Positions 33,332 to 41,558 of a stretch of DNA of 64,000 bases are shown piece after piece. The first letter of the stretch is position 1, and every line of letters starts with the position of its first letter. The DNA is taken from assembly GCA_902464615.1 (NCBI GenBank), contig CABQKA010000002.1:124001-188000 (forward strand). The letters are read 5' to 3'. This DNA comes from an uncultured Prevotella sp. (GTDB lineage: Bacteria; Bacteroidota; Bacteroidia; Bacteroidales; Bacteroidaceae). Both the position numbers and the translations under genes were made by a program. The notes below the pieces were generated by a model that was not told where the DNA came from, did no database searches, and worked only from the letters and a program-made list of their open reading frames with translations.

Positions 33332-34867
33332 ATGGGAAAGAAAGCACTGTTAATGATTTTAGACGGATGGGGCATCGGCAATCACGGAAAGAGCGATGTC
33401 ATCTATCAGACACCGACGCCCTTCCTGGACAGCCTCAATGCCAAGTATCCCCATTCGCAGCTCCTGGCTTGCGGAGAGAATGTGGGCCTGCCCGACGGGC
33501 AGATGGGCAATTCCGAAGTGGGGCACCTGAATATCGGCGCCGGCCGCATCGTTTACCAGGACCTTGTGAAGATTAACCGCGCATGCGCCGACGGCAGCAT
33601 TCTGAAAAATCCCGAAATCGTTTCGGCATACGACTACGCCCGCACCACGGGCAAGCGCCTGCACCTGATGGGCCTCACCTCTACCGGCGGCGTCCACTCC
33701 TCGCTCGACCACCTCTATAAGCTGGTGGAAATCGCCAAGGAATACGGCGTGGCCGGCCGCACCTTCGTCCATTGCTTCATGGACGGACGCGACACCGACC
33801 CCCGCAGCGGGAAGGGCTTCATCGCCGGCCTCACGGAGCACTGCGACGCTTGCGGCGCACACGTGGCCTCCATCATCGGCCGTTTCTATGCCATGGACCG
33901 CGACAAGCGGTGGAACCGCGTCAAAGTGGCCTACGACCAGCTCGTGGAAGGAAAGGGCCGCCGCGTCACCGACATGGTCGAGGGCGTGCAGAGCTGCTAC
34001 GACTCCGATTCGGAAGAGCATAAGAACACGGACGAGTTCATGGAGCCGCTCATCAACGCCGCCGTCGACGGACGCATCCAGGAGGGCGACGTCGTCATCT
34101 TCTTCAACTACCGGAACGACCGCGCCAAGGAGCTGACCATCGTATTGACGCAGAAAGACATGCCCGAAGAAGGCATGCACACCATACCCGGCCTGCAATA
34201 CTACTGCATGACGCCTTACGACGCCTCCTTCGAGGGCGTACACGTGCTGTTCCCCAAGGAGAATGTGGAGAACACGCTCGGCGAATACCTGAGCAGCAAG
34301 GGCCTGCGCCAGCTCCACACGGCCGAAACGGAAAAATACGCCCACGTCACCTTCTTCTTCAACGGCGGGCGCGAGGCTCCCTTCCCCGGCGAAGACCGCA
34401 TCCTCGTCCCCTCCCCGAAAGTGCCCACCTACGACATGAAGCCGGAGATGAGCGCCTACGAAGTGAAGGACAAGCTCGTGGCCGCCATCCGCGAAGACAA
34501 GTACGACTTCATCGTGGTCAACTTCGCCAACGGCGACATGGTAGGCCACACCGGCGTCTATGAAGCCATCGAGAAAGCGGTCAAGGCCGTCGACGCCTGT
34601 GTCGGCGAAGTCGTGACGGCTGCCAATGAGGTGGGCTACGAGACCATTATCATTGCCGACCACGGCAATGCGGACAATGCCGTCAACCCGGACGGGACGC
34701 CCAACACGGCCCATTCGCTCAACCCCGTACCCTTCATCTACGTGACGGAGAACCGGAATGCCAAGGTGAAGGACGGCGTCCTGGCCGACGTGGCCCCCAG
34801 CATCCTGCACATTATGGGATTGCCGCAGCCGGCGGAAATGACCGGGCACGACCTGATTGAGGACTAA
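33332..34867 (+). CDS. gpmI: 2,3-bisphosphoglycerate-independent phosphoglycerate mutase
   Basis: 511 residues. Interconverts 3- and 2-phosphoglycerate through a phosphoserine. LLMILDGWGIG with metal ligand Asp11, and GQMGNSEVGHLNIGAGR with nucleophile Ser61; later FMDGRDTDPRSG, NYRNDRAKELT, NFANGDMVGHTG and IIADHGNADNA supply the other metal ligands. The open frame extends to 33155 but crosses the promoter and terminator, so MGKKALLMI is the start. Single-gene unit with strong terminator. Confidence 0.98.
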   Translation: MGKKALLMILDGWGIGNHGKSDVIYQTPTPFLDSLNAKYPHSQLLACGENVGLPDGQMGNSEVGHLNIGAGRIVYQDLVKINRACADGSILKNPEIVSAYDYARTTGKRLHLMGLTSTGGVHSSLDHLYKLVEIAKEYGVAGRTFVHCFMDGRDTDPRSGKGFIAGLTEHCDACGAHVASIIGRFYAMDRDKRWNRVKVAYDQLVEGKGRRVTDMVEGVQSCYDSDSEEHKNTDEFMEPLINAAVDGRIQEGDVVIFFNYRNDRAKELTIVLTQKDMPEEGMHTIPGLQYYCMTPYDASFEGVHVLFPKENVENTLGEYLSSKGLRQLHTAETEKYAHVTFFFNGGREAPFPGEDRILVPSPKVPTYDMKPEMSAYEVKDKLVAAIREDKYDFIVVNFANGDMVGHTGVYEAIEKAVKAVDACVGEVVTAANEVGYETIIIADHGNADNAVNPDGTPNTAHSLNPVPFIYVTENRNAKVKDGVLADVAPSILHIMGLPQPAEMTGHDLIED

Positions 34868-34891
34868 GCGCGGGCGCATCTGGAAACGTAA

Positions 34892-34934
34892 CAGGCCCGG
34901 GACAGCAACGATGCTGTCCCGGGCCTGCTTTTTT
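34892..34934 (+). terminator. Intrinsic terminator after gpmI
   Basis: caggcccgggacagc / gctgtcccgggcctg, perfect 15-base stem with a 6-base loop, then cttttttcc. Confidence 0.95.
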
Positions 34935-34979
34935 CCTGCGGTGCAGGCCGCGTGCCGGTCCGCCGCTTCCGCGGTCCGC

Positions 34980-35040
34980 GGGGCTAAGCCCCGTGCCGCC
35001 TCCCCTTAGCCTTGTAAGGACGGGGCTAAGGCCCGTGTCC
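34980..35040. repeat. Intergenic repeat, locus F
   Basis: ggggctaagccccgt at 34980 and ggggctaaggcccgt at 35022, 42 bases (2 x 21) apart, with a reverse-oriented ccccttagccttgt unit at 35002 between. Lies between the convergent gpmI and DUF3298 genes. Confidence 0.8.
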
Positions 35041-35095
35041 GCATGCCGCCGTCACGTGCGGGCGCGCCTGCCGGCTGCCGGGCGGAGCGGGCAGT

Positions 35096-35899
35096 TCAGG
35101 GGATTAAGGATTTGGCTTTTTCCGTGAGATAAGGGGCCGCTGCGGCGTAGGACAGGGTACACTCCGGCATCCCCGCCGCGTAGCTGTCTATCTCGTAGGG
35201 CGCATATTTGAAGATGATGCCTTCCTTGACGAAGGCCGGCTGGAGCTGGGGCAGGGCAAAGCTGAACATGTCCGGCGCCTCGTCGAAAGCCGGCGCCGTC
35301 CCGAGCGGCTTGTAGAACTGCTCCACCAGGGCCTTGCGCACCAGTCCGGCCAGAGCCTCGCGCTTGGCGCCCGTCTCGAAGAGGTCGTCCCAGAGCAGTT
35401 CCTTGCCCGTGTTCCGGTCGAGGGTGTAGTAGAGCTCCGTCTGCATGCCGTGGGCGTCCCCTGCGAAGGTGTAGGCTTGGTAGCGGTACGTGAGCACTTT
35501 CGCGGACTGATAGTGGATTGTGGCCGAACTTTCAAACGTGAAGTGGTAGTCCTGTTGCAGGGTGTCGCCCGGCGCCGACGTTTCGTCCAGCGCCTGCTGG
35601 AACTCCTCAAAGGCGGCGCGAAGCTCTTTCTTGTAGGCGTCGGCAACGGGCGTGAGTGCGCGCGAGGGGTCGGCCGCCGGTTGCGCTTGCGGGTAGCCGA
35701 GGCGTGCGAGGATGGCGCGCCGGGCGTTTGTGAGCAGCGGTTCGTCGCCTTCCCGCGGATAGTCTGCCGCGATGCGGATTATCACGCCTTTCGTCGAGTC
35801 TGAAAGCGCGATGTGGGTCACTCTGAATGGCGTCTGCCCCTTTGCCGCGGCCAGGGCGGCCAGGGCCATCAGGCCAAGGAGGAAAATGTGCTTCTTCAT
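35096..35899 (-). CDS. DUF3298/DUF4163 (RsiV-like) domain protein
   Basis: 267 residues from ATG 35899 with a signal peptide (1-22). The N-terminal half resembles DUF4163 (FESSATIHYQSAKVLTYRYQAYTFAGDAHG) and the C-terminal half DUF3298 (TLDRNTGKELLWDDLFETGAKREALAGLVRKAL). In RsiV this pair senses lysozyme, but many Bacteroidota have free-standing secreted copies of unknown role. Here no sigma factor is nearby, so no sensor function is claimed. It is the third gene after tauE and the DUF1634 gene. Confidence 0.8.
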   Translation of the reverse strand: MKKHIFLLGLMALAALAAAKGQTPFRVTHIALSDSTKGVIIRIAADYPREGDEPLLTNARRAILARLGYPQAQPAADPSRALTPVADAYKKELRAAFEEFQQALDETSAPGDTLQQDYHFTFESSATIHYQSAKVLTYRYQAYTFAGDAHGMQTELYYTLDRNTGKELLWDDLFETGAKREALAGLVRKALVEQFYKPLGTAPAFDEAPDMFSFALPQLQPAFVKEGIIFKYAPYEIDSYAAGMPECTLSYAAAAPYLTEKAKSLIP

Positions 35900-35951
35900 G
35901 GATGGAAACGTAGGGAAGGAAAGTGCCGGGCAGTGGAGGTCCGGCCGGGGA

Positions 35952-36341
35952 TTAGAAGAGGTTGAACGAATTGCAAAGGATGATGGCCAGTACGGCGGCC
36001 GTGATGGCGGCATAAAGTCCGTCGCGCAGGCGGATGAAGTCTACGAGCGAGAGCGTCACGCGCAGGATGGGCGTGAGGATGAGCGCGGCCACGCCCAACT
36101 GTATCCAGCTGCTGGCCCTCATGGAGAGCACGCCCCGCACGATACCGTCGAGCGTGGTGTAGTAGGCCGGGTGGTCGGCGGCGTTGTCGTAGGAGAAGGT
36201 CGTATAGTCCGGCATCGGTTCTCCGCCGTGCTTGACGAGGTAGAGTATGCCGCCGCAGAGCGTGATGAGGCACGCAATGGTCACACCCCACCGCAGGGTG
36301 TTGCCGATGAGTTGCTGGAGGTCGTCTTTGGGAGTGCGCAT
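35952..36341 (-). CDS. DUF1634 membrane protein
   Basis: 129 residues, three hydrophobic helices (about 17-36, 78-97, 107-125). RWGVTIACLITLCGGILYL and VLSMRASSWIQLGVAALILTPILRVTLSLVDF match DUF1634, a family found next to TauE/SafE transporters, as here (12 bases after). A transport accessory role is inferred from context only. Confidence 0.85.
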   Translation of the reverse strand: MRTPKDDLQQLIGNTLRWGVTIACLITLCGGILYLVKHGGEPMPDYTTFSYDNAADHPAYYTTLDGIVRGVLSMRASSWIQLGVAALILTPILRVTLSLVDFIRLRDGLYAAITAAVLAIILCNSFNLF

Positions 36342-36353
36342 GGGGCGTATGGG

Positions 36354-37190
36354 TTAGAATTTTCCGGCGAAGCCGTCGTAAATCATGTTGAAGGCAACTA
36401 AGAGGATGGCCACGCAGAAGATGCGCCGCAGCAAGCGGACGTCGAGCTGCTTGAGCAGGCGGGCACCCGTCAGCGCGCCGAACAGGACGCCGACCAGTAC
36501 GGGGAAGGCGATGCCCGGGACGATGTTGCCCCGCTGGATGTAGACCACGGCGGAGGCGCATGCCGTCACGCCCATCATGAAGTTGCTCGTCGTGGTGCTG
36601 ACCTTGAACGGTACTTTCATGATGCCATCCATGGCGATGACTTTCAGGACGCCGCTCCCGATGCCGAGGATGCCGGAGAGCAGGCCGGCGACGAGCATTA
36701 CGCTGAAACCGCCCCCTACATGTTTCAGTTCGTAGGATTTCAGCGACCCGTCCTTTTGCGGCCATGTGCCGAAGAGCTTAAGCCGTCGGGCCGCCTCGGA
36801 GCCTTTCACGCCTTCGTGGTTCTGCTTGCGCACTTGCTGCATGATGGCCGTGAGCAAGAGGACGCAGCCGTAAATCACGGCGATGACGCTGTTGTCCAGC
36901 CACACGGCAACGACGGCGCCTGCCACGGCGCCGATGGTCGTAGCGATTTCGAGAAACATACCCAGGCGGATGTTCGTGATGCCCTCTTTCACGTAAGCGC
37001 TCCCCGAACCGGAGGAGGTGGCGATAGAGGCGACCAGCGCGCCGCCTATGGCGTAGTGGAAATCCACACCGAAGACGAGCGTGAGCAGGGGGATGACGAC
37101 AACGCCGCCGCCAAGCCCTGTGAGCGAGCCCAGCAGGCCGGCGCAGTAGGCCCCGAGCAGGAGAATGATGGTGAAGGTGAGTACGGTCAT
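36354..37190 (-). CDS. TauE/SafE family anion exporter
   Basis: 278 residues with seven to eight helices. The duplicated family motif appears as GSLTGLGGGVVVIPLLTLVFG (about 20-40) and LLSGILGIGSGVLKV in the second half. These proteins move sulfite, sulfonates or other small anions over the inner membrane; the substrate is not evident. First gene of a three-gene run with DUF1634 and DUF3298. Confidence 0.9.
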   Translation of the reverse strand: MTVLTFTIILLLGAYCAGLLGSLTGLGGGVVVIPLLTLVFGVDFHYAIGGALVASIATSSGSGSAYVKEGITNIRLGMFLEIATTIGAVAGAVVAVWLDNSVIAVIYGCVLLLTAIMQQVRKQNHEGVKGSEAARRLKLFGTWPQKDGSLKSYELKHVGGGFSVMLVAGLLSGILGIGSGVLKVIAMDGIMKVPFKVSTTTSNFMMGVTACASAVVYIQRGNIVPGIAFPVLVGVLFGALTGARLLKQLDVRLLRRIFCVAILLVAFNMIYDGFAGKF

Positions 37191-37216
37191 GGCTTTGCCC
37201 GATAGTTTTCGGCAGG

Positions 37217-37224
37217 CAAAGTTA
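37217..37224 (-). promoter_or_regulatory. tauE-cluster promoter -7 box
   Basis: Minus-strand TAACTTTG, 26 bases before the start codon at 37190. No TTG at -33. Confidence 0.5.
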
Positions 37225-37263
37225 CGAAAAAAGCGGTGTGGCGTGCTTTTTTCCGGCCGGTGA

Positions 37264-37319
37264 AAACAAAAAACAGGCGGCGGGACAGCTCCTTCCTATA
37301 AGGAGCGCGTCCCGCCGCC
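37264..37319 (-). terminator. Intrinsic terminator after the small membrane protein gene
   Basis: Long stem ggcggcgggac...gtcccgccgcc (37276-37319) with an inner gctcctt/aaggagc stem, followed on the minus strand by TGTTTTTTGTTTTC. Confidence 0.9.
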
Positions 37320-37329
37320 CTGGGATTTT

Positions 37330-37629
37330 TCAGTCCTTGCTGCCGCGCAGGTTGCGGCGGCATTGCCATGTGGCCAGTCCCACCCATGTCAGGGACAGGA
37401 AGATAAAGCCTGCATGGACCGCCACGGGCAATAGCAGCGTTGCCGCGGCGGCTTGAACGTGGAGCAGGTGGAGTGCCTGCCTGGGCGTAATGTCTTTTTC
37501 CAGAAGGAGCGCGTAAAGCCGTGCCAGCCCGGACAGCCATGCGCAGGTCCATAAGCGTTCTGTGATTCCAGCCGGCTTTCTGGCGGCCAGTCCAGCCGGA
37601 GCCGGCAGTATGCCTTTCTTTGTCATCAT
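37330..37629 (-). CDS. Small membrane protein, function unknown
   Basis: 99 residues if ATG 37629 is used (98 from the next ATG). A basic N-terminus, then two hydrophobic stretches (about 30-47 and 60-88, AAAATLLLPVAVHAGFIFLSLTWVGLATW) and an RRNLRGSKD tail. I do not recognise a family. It is supported as a gene by a -7-like TTCCTTTG upstream and the strong terminator directly behind it. Its neighbours, a WYL regulator and tauE, have their own signals. Confidence 0.6.
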   Translation of the reverse strand: MMTKKGILPAPAGLAARKPAGITERLWTCAWLSGLARLYALLLEKDITPRQALHLLHVQAAAATLLLPVAVHAGFIFLSLTWVGLATWQCRRNLRGSKD

Positions 37630-37685
37630 AGCGCGTAGGTTTTGGTTGATGATGCAAAGGAAAGGCTGAAAAGTGACAGAGCGCG

Positions 37686-38594
37686 TCAAAGCTGAATTTT
37701 ATCTGTTAAACTTTTGAGGCGGGCGCGGATCCATTCCTTGAATTCCAGGGATTCGACAATCTCGATGTCGTCGAAAAGCCCCAGGACAAAGCGGCCGATG
37801 CCTTTATAGCTGCACACTTCCGTCGTTAGCAGATGGCGTCCGTCGTTGGTCAGCGTGAGCTGCGTCTCTGCGGCCGGGTATTCTTCCAGGAGGAGGCTCG
37901 TGGCCAACTGTCCCAGCAGGAGCTTTACCGGGCGTCGCGTCTCGCCGGTGAAGTGGAAAAGGTCGGTATAGAAAGGCTTGTGTTCCTCTTTGTGCATCCA
38001 GCGTACCCCGAGCAGTTCCACCAGCTCGATGCGGCCTATCTTGAACGTCTTGTTCATGTTCGTGGTAAGCTCGAAGCAACGCACTTCGCTGTTTTCAGCC
38101 AAGAAAAGGTACGGTTCGACAATGCGGTCGCTCACTTTCCCGCTGCTCGGCGATACGTAGCCGTGGAGCACGGCCACACGCTCTGTCTGGATAGCCTTGA
38201 AGAGCATGCCCAGATTGCGCGCGATGCTGTCGTCCACGCCGTGGCGGGCGAGCACGCCGTAGTCGTAAAGCGAGGAGAGCTTCTCCCGCAGGTGGCGCAC
38301 TTGCGGCGAATTGTCAATTACAGAGTTTAACACTTGGTTGATGGTCATGGCCTCTTCTTCGCTGAAGTGGATGCGCTCTGTGATTTCCTGGAAAAAAGGC
38401 GAGGCGTGGTCGATGCGGTAGCGTGCCCCTTCTTTGAGTACGATGAAGCCCATTTGCCTGAACGTGTCGATGTAGCGGTAAATGGAGCGCCGGCTCATCT
38501 GCAGCTCCTTGCTGATTTCCTCGACAGTCATGCGACGGTTCTGCGTCAGCAAAACCATAAGTCTAAGCTGCCTGTCAAACTTTTCTAATTCCAT
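37686..38594 (-). CDS. WYL-domain transcriptional regulator (HTH_11 + WYL)
   Basis: 302 residues from ATG 38594. An N-terminal winged helix (QNRRMTVEEISKELQMSRRSIYRYIDTFRQMGF, about 18-50) is followed by a helical spacer and a WYL-type ligand domain (about 130-230: VAVLHGYVSPSSG... RIVEPYLFLAENSEVRCFEL) and a WCX C-terminus. Such proteins are repressors or activators that sense nucleic acid or small ligands. The promoter region carries an inverted repeat, suggesting autoregulation. No obvious target operon adjoins it. Confidence 0.88.
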   Translation of the reverse strand: MELEKFDRQLRLMVLLTQNRRMTVEEISKELQMSRRSIYRYIDTFRQMGFIVLKEGARYRIDHASPFFQEITERIHFSEEEAMTINQVLNSVIDNSPQVRHLREKLSSLYDYGVLARHGVDDSIARNLGMLFKAIQTERVAVLHGYVSPSSGKVSDRIVEPYLFLAENSEVRCFELTTNMNKTFKIGRIELVELLGVRWMHKEEHKPFYTDLFHFTGETRRPVKLLLGQLATSLLLEEYPAAETQLTLTNDGRHLLTTEVCSYKGIGRFVLGLFDDIEIVESLEFKEWIRARLKSLTDKIQL

Positions 38595-38609
38595 TCTAAC
38601 AATCTTGTC

Positions 38610-38639
38610 AATATTCCAAGTTACAAAGGTGGGAATATT
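38610..38639 (-). promoter_or_regulatory. Candidate operator/promoter of the WYL regulator
   Basis: aatattcc (38610-38617) and ggaatatt (38632-38639) form a perfect inverted repeat with a 14-base spacer around CACCTTTG (minus strand 38625-38632), a near -7 box 30 bases before the start codon. Confidence 0.4.
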
Positions 38640-38964
38640 TTTTGAAACAATCCGCTTTTTTCCTGTCATAATGCAAATTTTTATTCTCGAAATACGGATT
38701 TTTCATTTCATACTGAAAAAATGGCGCATTCCTCTTCCTTGTGTGTAAAACATTCTTTCCCGTGGCGCAGGCAGTCGGGCATTCTGCTTTCGGACAGGAG
38801 TCTCATCGCCGATGAATAAAGGGCTGCCCGCGCCTTGTGGTCCTGGTTTTGTGGCCGTATTCCAAAGCGGCGCGGCGCCACGCCGACGTTCCCGAAAACG
38901 GCTGCGCGCCGGTGTGCAAAACATCTTTGAAAAAGTTAAAGCCGTGATAATTAAACTCAAAGCC
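38640..38964. other. Gene-free stretch
   Basis: Between the divergent WYL and rlpA promoters. I see no supported gene, repeat or RNA here; short open frames lack start context and family features. Confidence 0.5.
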
Positions 38965-38995
38965 TTGCTCCTCTCAGCGAAAATCTCTACTTTTG
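38965..38995 (+). promoter_or_regulatory. rlpA promoter
   Basis: ttg (38965-38967), 20 bases, tacttttg (38988-38995); predicted start of transcription near 39002. Confidence 0.75.
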
Positions 38996-39014
38996 CACCG
39001 TGAATCACACGAGA

Positions 39015-39065
39015 GGGACGTTTTCCCGGACATCGGTCCGGCGTGAAGAAGCCTGTCAACGTCCC
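39015..39065 (+). promoter_or_regulatory. Structured 5' leader of rlpA
   Basis: Nested hairpins at the start of a leader of about 140 bases: outer stem gggacgtt (39015-39022) / aacgtccc (39058-39065), inner ccggac / gtccgg (39026-39031, 39036-39041). No known riboswitch class recognised. Confidence 0.35.
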
Positions 39066-39143
39066 CGTGCGGCTGTCTTTGTCTACAAGGTACGCCAGCC
39101 GGAAAACTCCGACGGAGTTTCGCTCGTGGCAAACAGTTTAGAC

Positions 39144-39776
39144 ATGAAGTTATACCATTATGTATTGTCGGCCCTTTTCGCCGCGTTGTGTTTCGTGACT
39201 ACCGCCTCCGCCCAAAAGACCGCCGTCGGCGATGCCACGTATTACGGGAAAAAATTTCACGGCCGCCGCACAAGCGACGGTTCCATCTACCACCGCGACA
39301 GCCTGACGTGTGCCCATCGCACGCTTCCGTTCGGAACGCTTCTGAAAGTGCGTAACACGGAGAACGGCCGCGAGGTCGTGGTCAAGGTGACCGACCGCGG
39401 TCCTTTCCGCCGGGGCGGCATCGTGGACTTGTCGCTGGCGGCTGCCAAGGAAATCGACATGCTCAGTGCCGGCGTGGTGCGCGTTGAAGTGACTCCCGTC
39501 GGGACAGCCCCTTCGCTTGCCGCAACGCAGCAGAAGCCTTCCGCGTTGCCCGAGTTGCAGTTGCTGGACCCCTCTACGGGCAATTATTACACCATGACGC
39601 AGTGGATGAACATGGACGAGAAGGAGCAGGAGAGGGCCAAGCAGCAGGCCGTGCAGCGCCGCAGCGCCGCCTTTCTGGCCAAGACGCAGCGCAAGCCCCG
39701 CTGGCGCGTGCTTAGCGACAAGATGACAGCCAAAGCCGCTGCCGCTTCCGAAGGGACTGACGTCCAGACACAGTGA
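39144..39776 (+). CDS. rlpA: Septal ring lytic transglycosylase RlpA-like protein
   Basis: 210 residues with signal peptide (1-23). The double-psi beta-barrel domain fills about 27-118: GDATYYGKKFHGRRTSDGSIYH, LTCAHRTLPFGTLLKVRN and VKVTDRGPFRRGGIVDLSLAAAKEI, all RlpA hallmarks including the catalytic Glu/Asp-His area. No SPOR domain follows, which is common in Bacteroidota; the C-terminus is a basic, low-complexity tail. It acts on naked peptidoglycan strands in the periplasm in characterised relatives. The frame upstream of 39144 is leader. Confidence 0.9.
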   Translation: MKLYHYVLSALFAALCFVTTASAQKTAVGDATYYGKKFHGRRTSDGSIYHRDSLTCAHRTLPFGTLLKVRNTENGREVVVKVTDRGPFRRGGIVDLSLAAAKEIDMLSAGVVRVEVTPVGTAPSLAATQQKPSALPELQLLDPSTGNYYTMTQWMNMDEKEQERAKQQAVQRRSAAFLAKTQRKPRWRVLSDKMTAKAAAASEGTDVQTQ

Positions 39777-39841
39777 GACAACGTCGCTTCCGGGTGCGGC
39801 CGCACGCTTCCGCCGCTCCGGATTCTTACAGAAACAGACAG

Positions 39842-39868
39842 TGGAGGAGGTTTCCCCTCCATTTTTTA
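39842..39868 (+). terminator. Intrinsic terminator after rlpA
   Basis: tggagg / cctcca stem, 8-base loop, then tttttta. Just before the metY-like gene. Confidence 0.75.
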
Positions 39869-39905
39869 TATCCAAGAATCAACACAAATAATCATTCTAC
39901 ACACG

Positions 39906-41195
39906 ATGGACGAAACGAAACATCCCGGCACGCTCTGTGTGCAGGCCGGCTGGACGCCCGGCAACGGAGAGCCTCGCGTGCTCCCCATTTACCAAAGCAC
40001 GACATTCAAATACGATAGCAGCGAGCACATGGCCCGTCTTTTCGACCTGAAGGAGACCGGCTATTTCTATACGCGCCTGCAAAACCCGACCAACGATGCC
40101 GTGGCCGCCAAGATTGCGGCCCTGGAAGGCGGCGTGGCCGCCATGCTCACCTCCAGCGGCCAGGCAGCCAACTTTTTCGCCGTCTTCAATATCTGCGAGG
40201 CGGGCGACCATCTCATATCCACCAATACCATATATGGCGGCACGTATAACCTTTTCGGCGTCACGATGAAGAAAATGGGCATCGAATGCACGTTTGTCGA
40301 CCCCGACTGGAGCGACGAGGAAATCAGCAAGGCATTCCGTCCCAATACGAAGTGCTTCTTCGGCGAGACCATCTCGAACCCCGGCGGCCACGTTTTCGAC
40401 ATTGAACGCTTCGCCCGTCTGGCCCACGCCCACGGCGTGCCCCTCATCGTGGACAACACGTTCGCCACGCCCGTGCATTGCCGCCCGTTTGAATGGGGGG
40501 CCGACATCGTGACCCACTCCACGACAAAGTACATGGACGGCCATGCCGCCACCGTCGGCGGCTGTATCGTAGACAGCGGCAACTTTGACTGGATGGCCCA
40601 TGCAGAACGCTTCCCGGGACTTTGCCAGCCGGACGAGAGCTACCACGGCCTGACTTATGCCACGGCCTTCGGCAAAATGGCCTACATCACCAAGGCCACG
40701 GCACAGCTCATGCGCGACCTGGGCGCCATCCAGGCGCCGCAAAATGCCTTCCTGCTCAACGAGGGGCTGGAGACGCTCCACCTGCGCATGGCGCGCCACT
40801 GCGAGAACGCGCAGCGCGTGGCCGAATTCTTGCAGGCCGACCCCCGCGTGGCCTGGGTGAACTATGCCGGCTTGCCCGGAGACAAGTATTACGAACTGGG
40901 CCGGAAATATCTGCCGAAAGGCGGTTGCGGCGTCATCGCCTTCGGCTTGAAAGGCACGCGCGAAGAGGCCATACGCTTCATGGACAGCCTGAAGATGATC
41001 TGCATCGTGACCCACGTGGCCGATGCCCGGACCTGCGTGCTCCATCCCGCCAGCCATACCCACCGCCAGCTGTCCGACGAGCAGCTCCGCGAAGCCGGCA
41101 TCGCCCCGGATCTGATCCGGCTTTCCGTCGGCATAGAGGATGTGGAAGACATCCTGGCCGACATCCGCCAGGCGCTCGACCGTGTGGGAGCGTGA
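39906..41195 (+). CDS. O-acetylhomoserine aminocarboxypropyltransferase / cystathionine-gamma-type PLP enzyme
   Basis: 429 residues, Cys/Met metabolism PLP family. YFYTRLQNPTND (54-65) binds cofactor phosphate; VDNTFATPVHCRPFEWGAD (182-200) and the PLP Lys208 in HSTTKYMDGH are clear; RLSVGIEDVEDILADI closes the chain. At 429 residues it fits O-acetylhomoserine sulfhydrylase (MetY), which makes homocysteine from sulfide, better than the roughly 390-residue MetB/MetC types, but methionine gamma-lyase cannot be excluded. Stand-alone gene; no SAM-responsive leader in front of it. Confidence 0.85.
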   Translation: MDETKHPGTLCVQAGWTPGNGEPRVLPIYQSTTFKYDSSEHMARLFDLKETGYFYTRLQNPTNDAVAAKIAALEGGVAAMLTSSGQAANFFAVFNICEAGDHLISTNTIYGGTYNLFGVTMKKMGIECTFVDPDWSDEEISKAFRPNTKCFFGETISNPGGHVFDIERFARLAHAHGVPLIVDNTFATPVHCRPFEWGADIVTHSTTKYMDGHAATVGGCIVDSGNFDWMAHAERFPGLCQPDESYHGLTYATAFGKMAYITKATAQLMRDLGAIQAPQNAFLLNEGLETLHLRMARHCENAQRVAEFLQADPRVAWVNYAGLPGDKYYELGRKYLPKGGCGVIAFGLKGTREEAIRFMDSLKMICIVTHVADARTCVLHPASHTHRQLSDEQLREAGIAPDLIRLSVGIEDVEDILADIRQALDRVGA

Positions 41196-41236
41196 CGGCA
41201 CAGTCCGCTCCGGCGCGCCGGAGCATTGCTCCAGCT

Positions 41237-41295
41237 ACGGCCCTTAGCCTTGTGAAAACGGGGCTAAGGGCCGTCCGCAGGAGGCTTAGGCCCGT
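41237..41295. repeat. Intergenic repeat, locus G with hairpin
   Basis: acggcccttagcc (41237-41249) and ggctaagggccgt (41262-41274) are perfect inverted copies with a 12-base loop. A further gaggcttaggcccgt at 41281 keeps the 21-base offset from ggggctaag at 41260. Lies between the metY-like gene and the greA promoter; the rest of this 363-base gap shows nothing else besides that promoter. Confidence 0.85.
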
Positions 41296-41406
41296 GTCCG
41301 CCCCGTCTGCCGACAGCCGGCACGGAAGTGGACTCCCGTTTGCGGCGGCCGCTCTCCCCGGTGCAAGGCACCCGGAAAGCGGCGCCGCGATTTTCCGGCG
41401 AAAATT

Positions 41407-41436
41407 TTGCGCCCTCGAAAATAAGGCGTAAATTTG
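41407..41436 (+). promoter_or_regulatory. greA promoter
   Basis: ttg (41407-41409), 19 bases, taaatttg (41429-41436); leader about 115 bases. Confidence 0.7.
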
Positions 41437-41558
41437 CCCTCGAGAAGACACATAAATACGGATAAGAATAGAAAGGATTCCCGCACCGGATGGCGGCAGG
41501 AGTTCTTTCCCTTTTTATACCGTCGCAAATATTAACTTTCAGAAAAGAATAAGAAATT

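Noticed and set aside
33359..34879. 506-codon minus-strand frame opposite gpmI
   Set aside because: Antisense shadow of a clear glycolytic gene; no recognisable motif.
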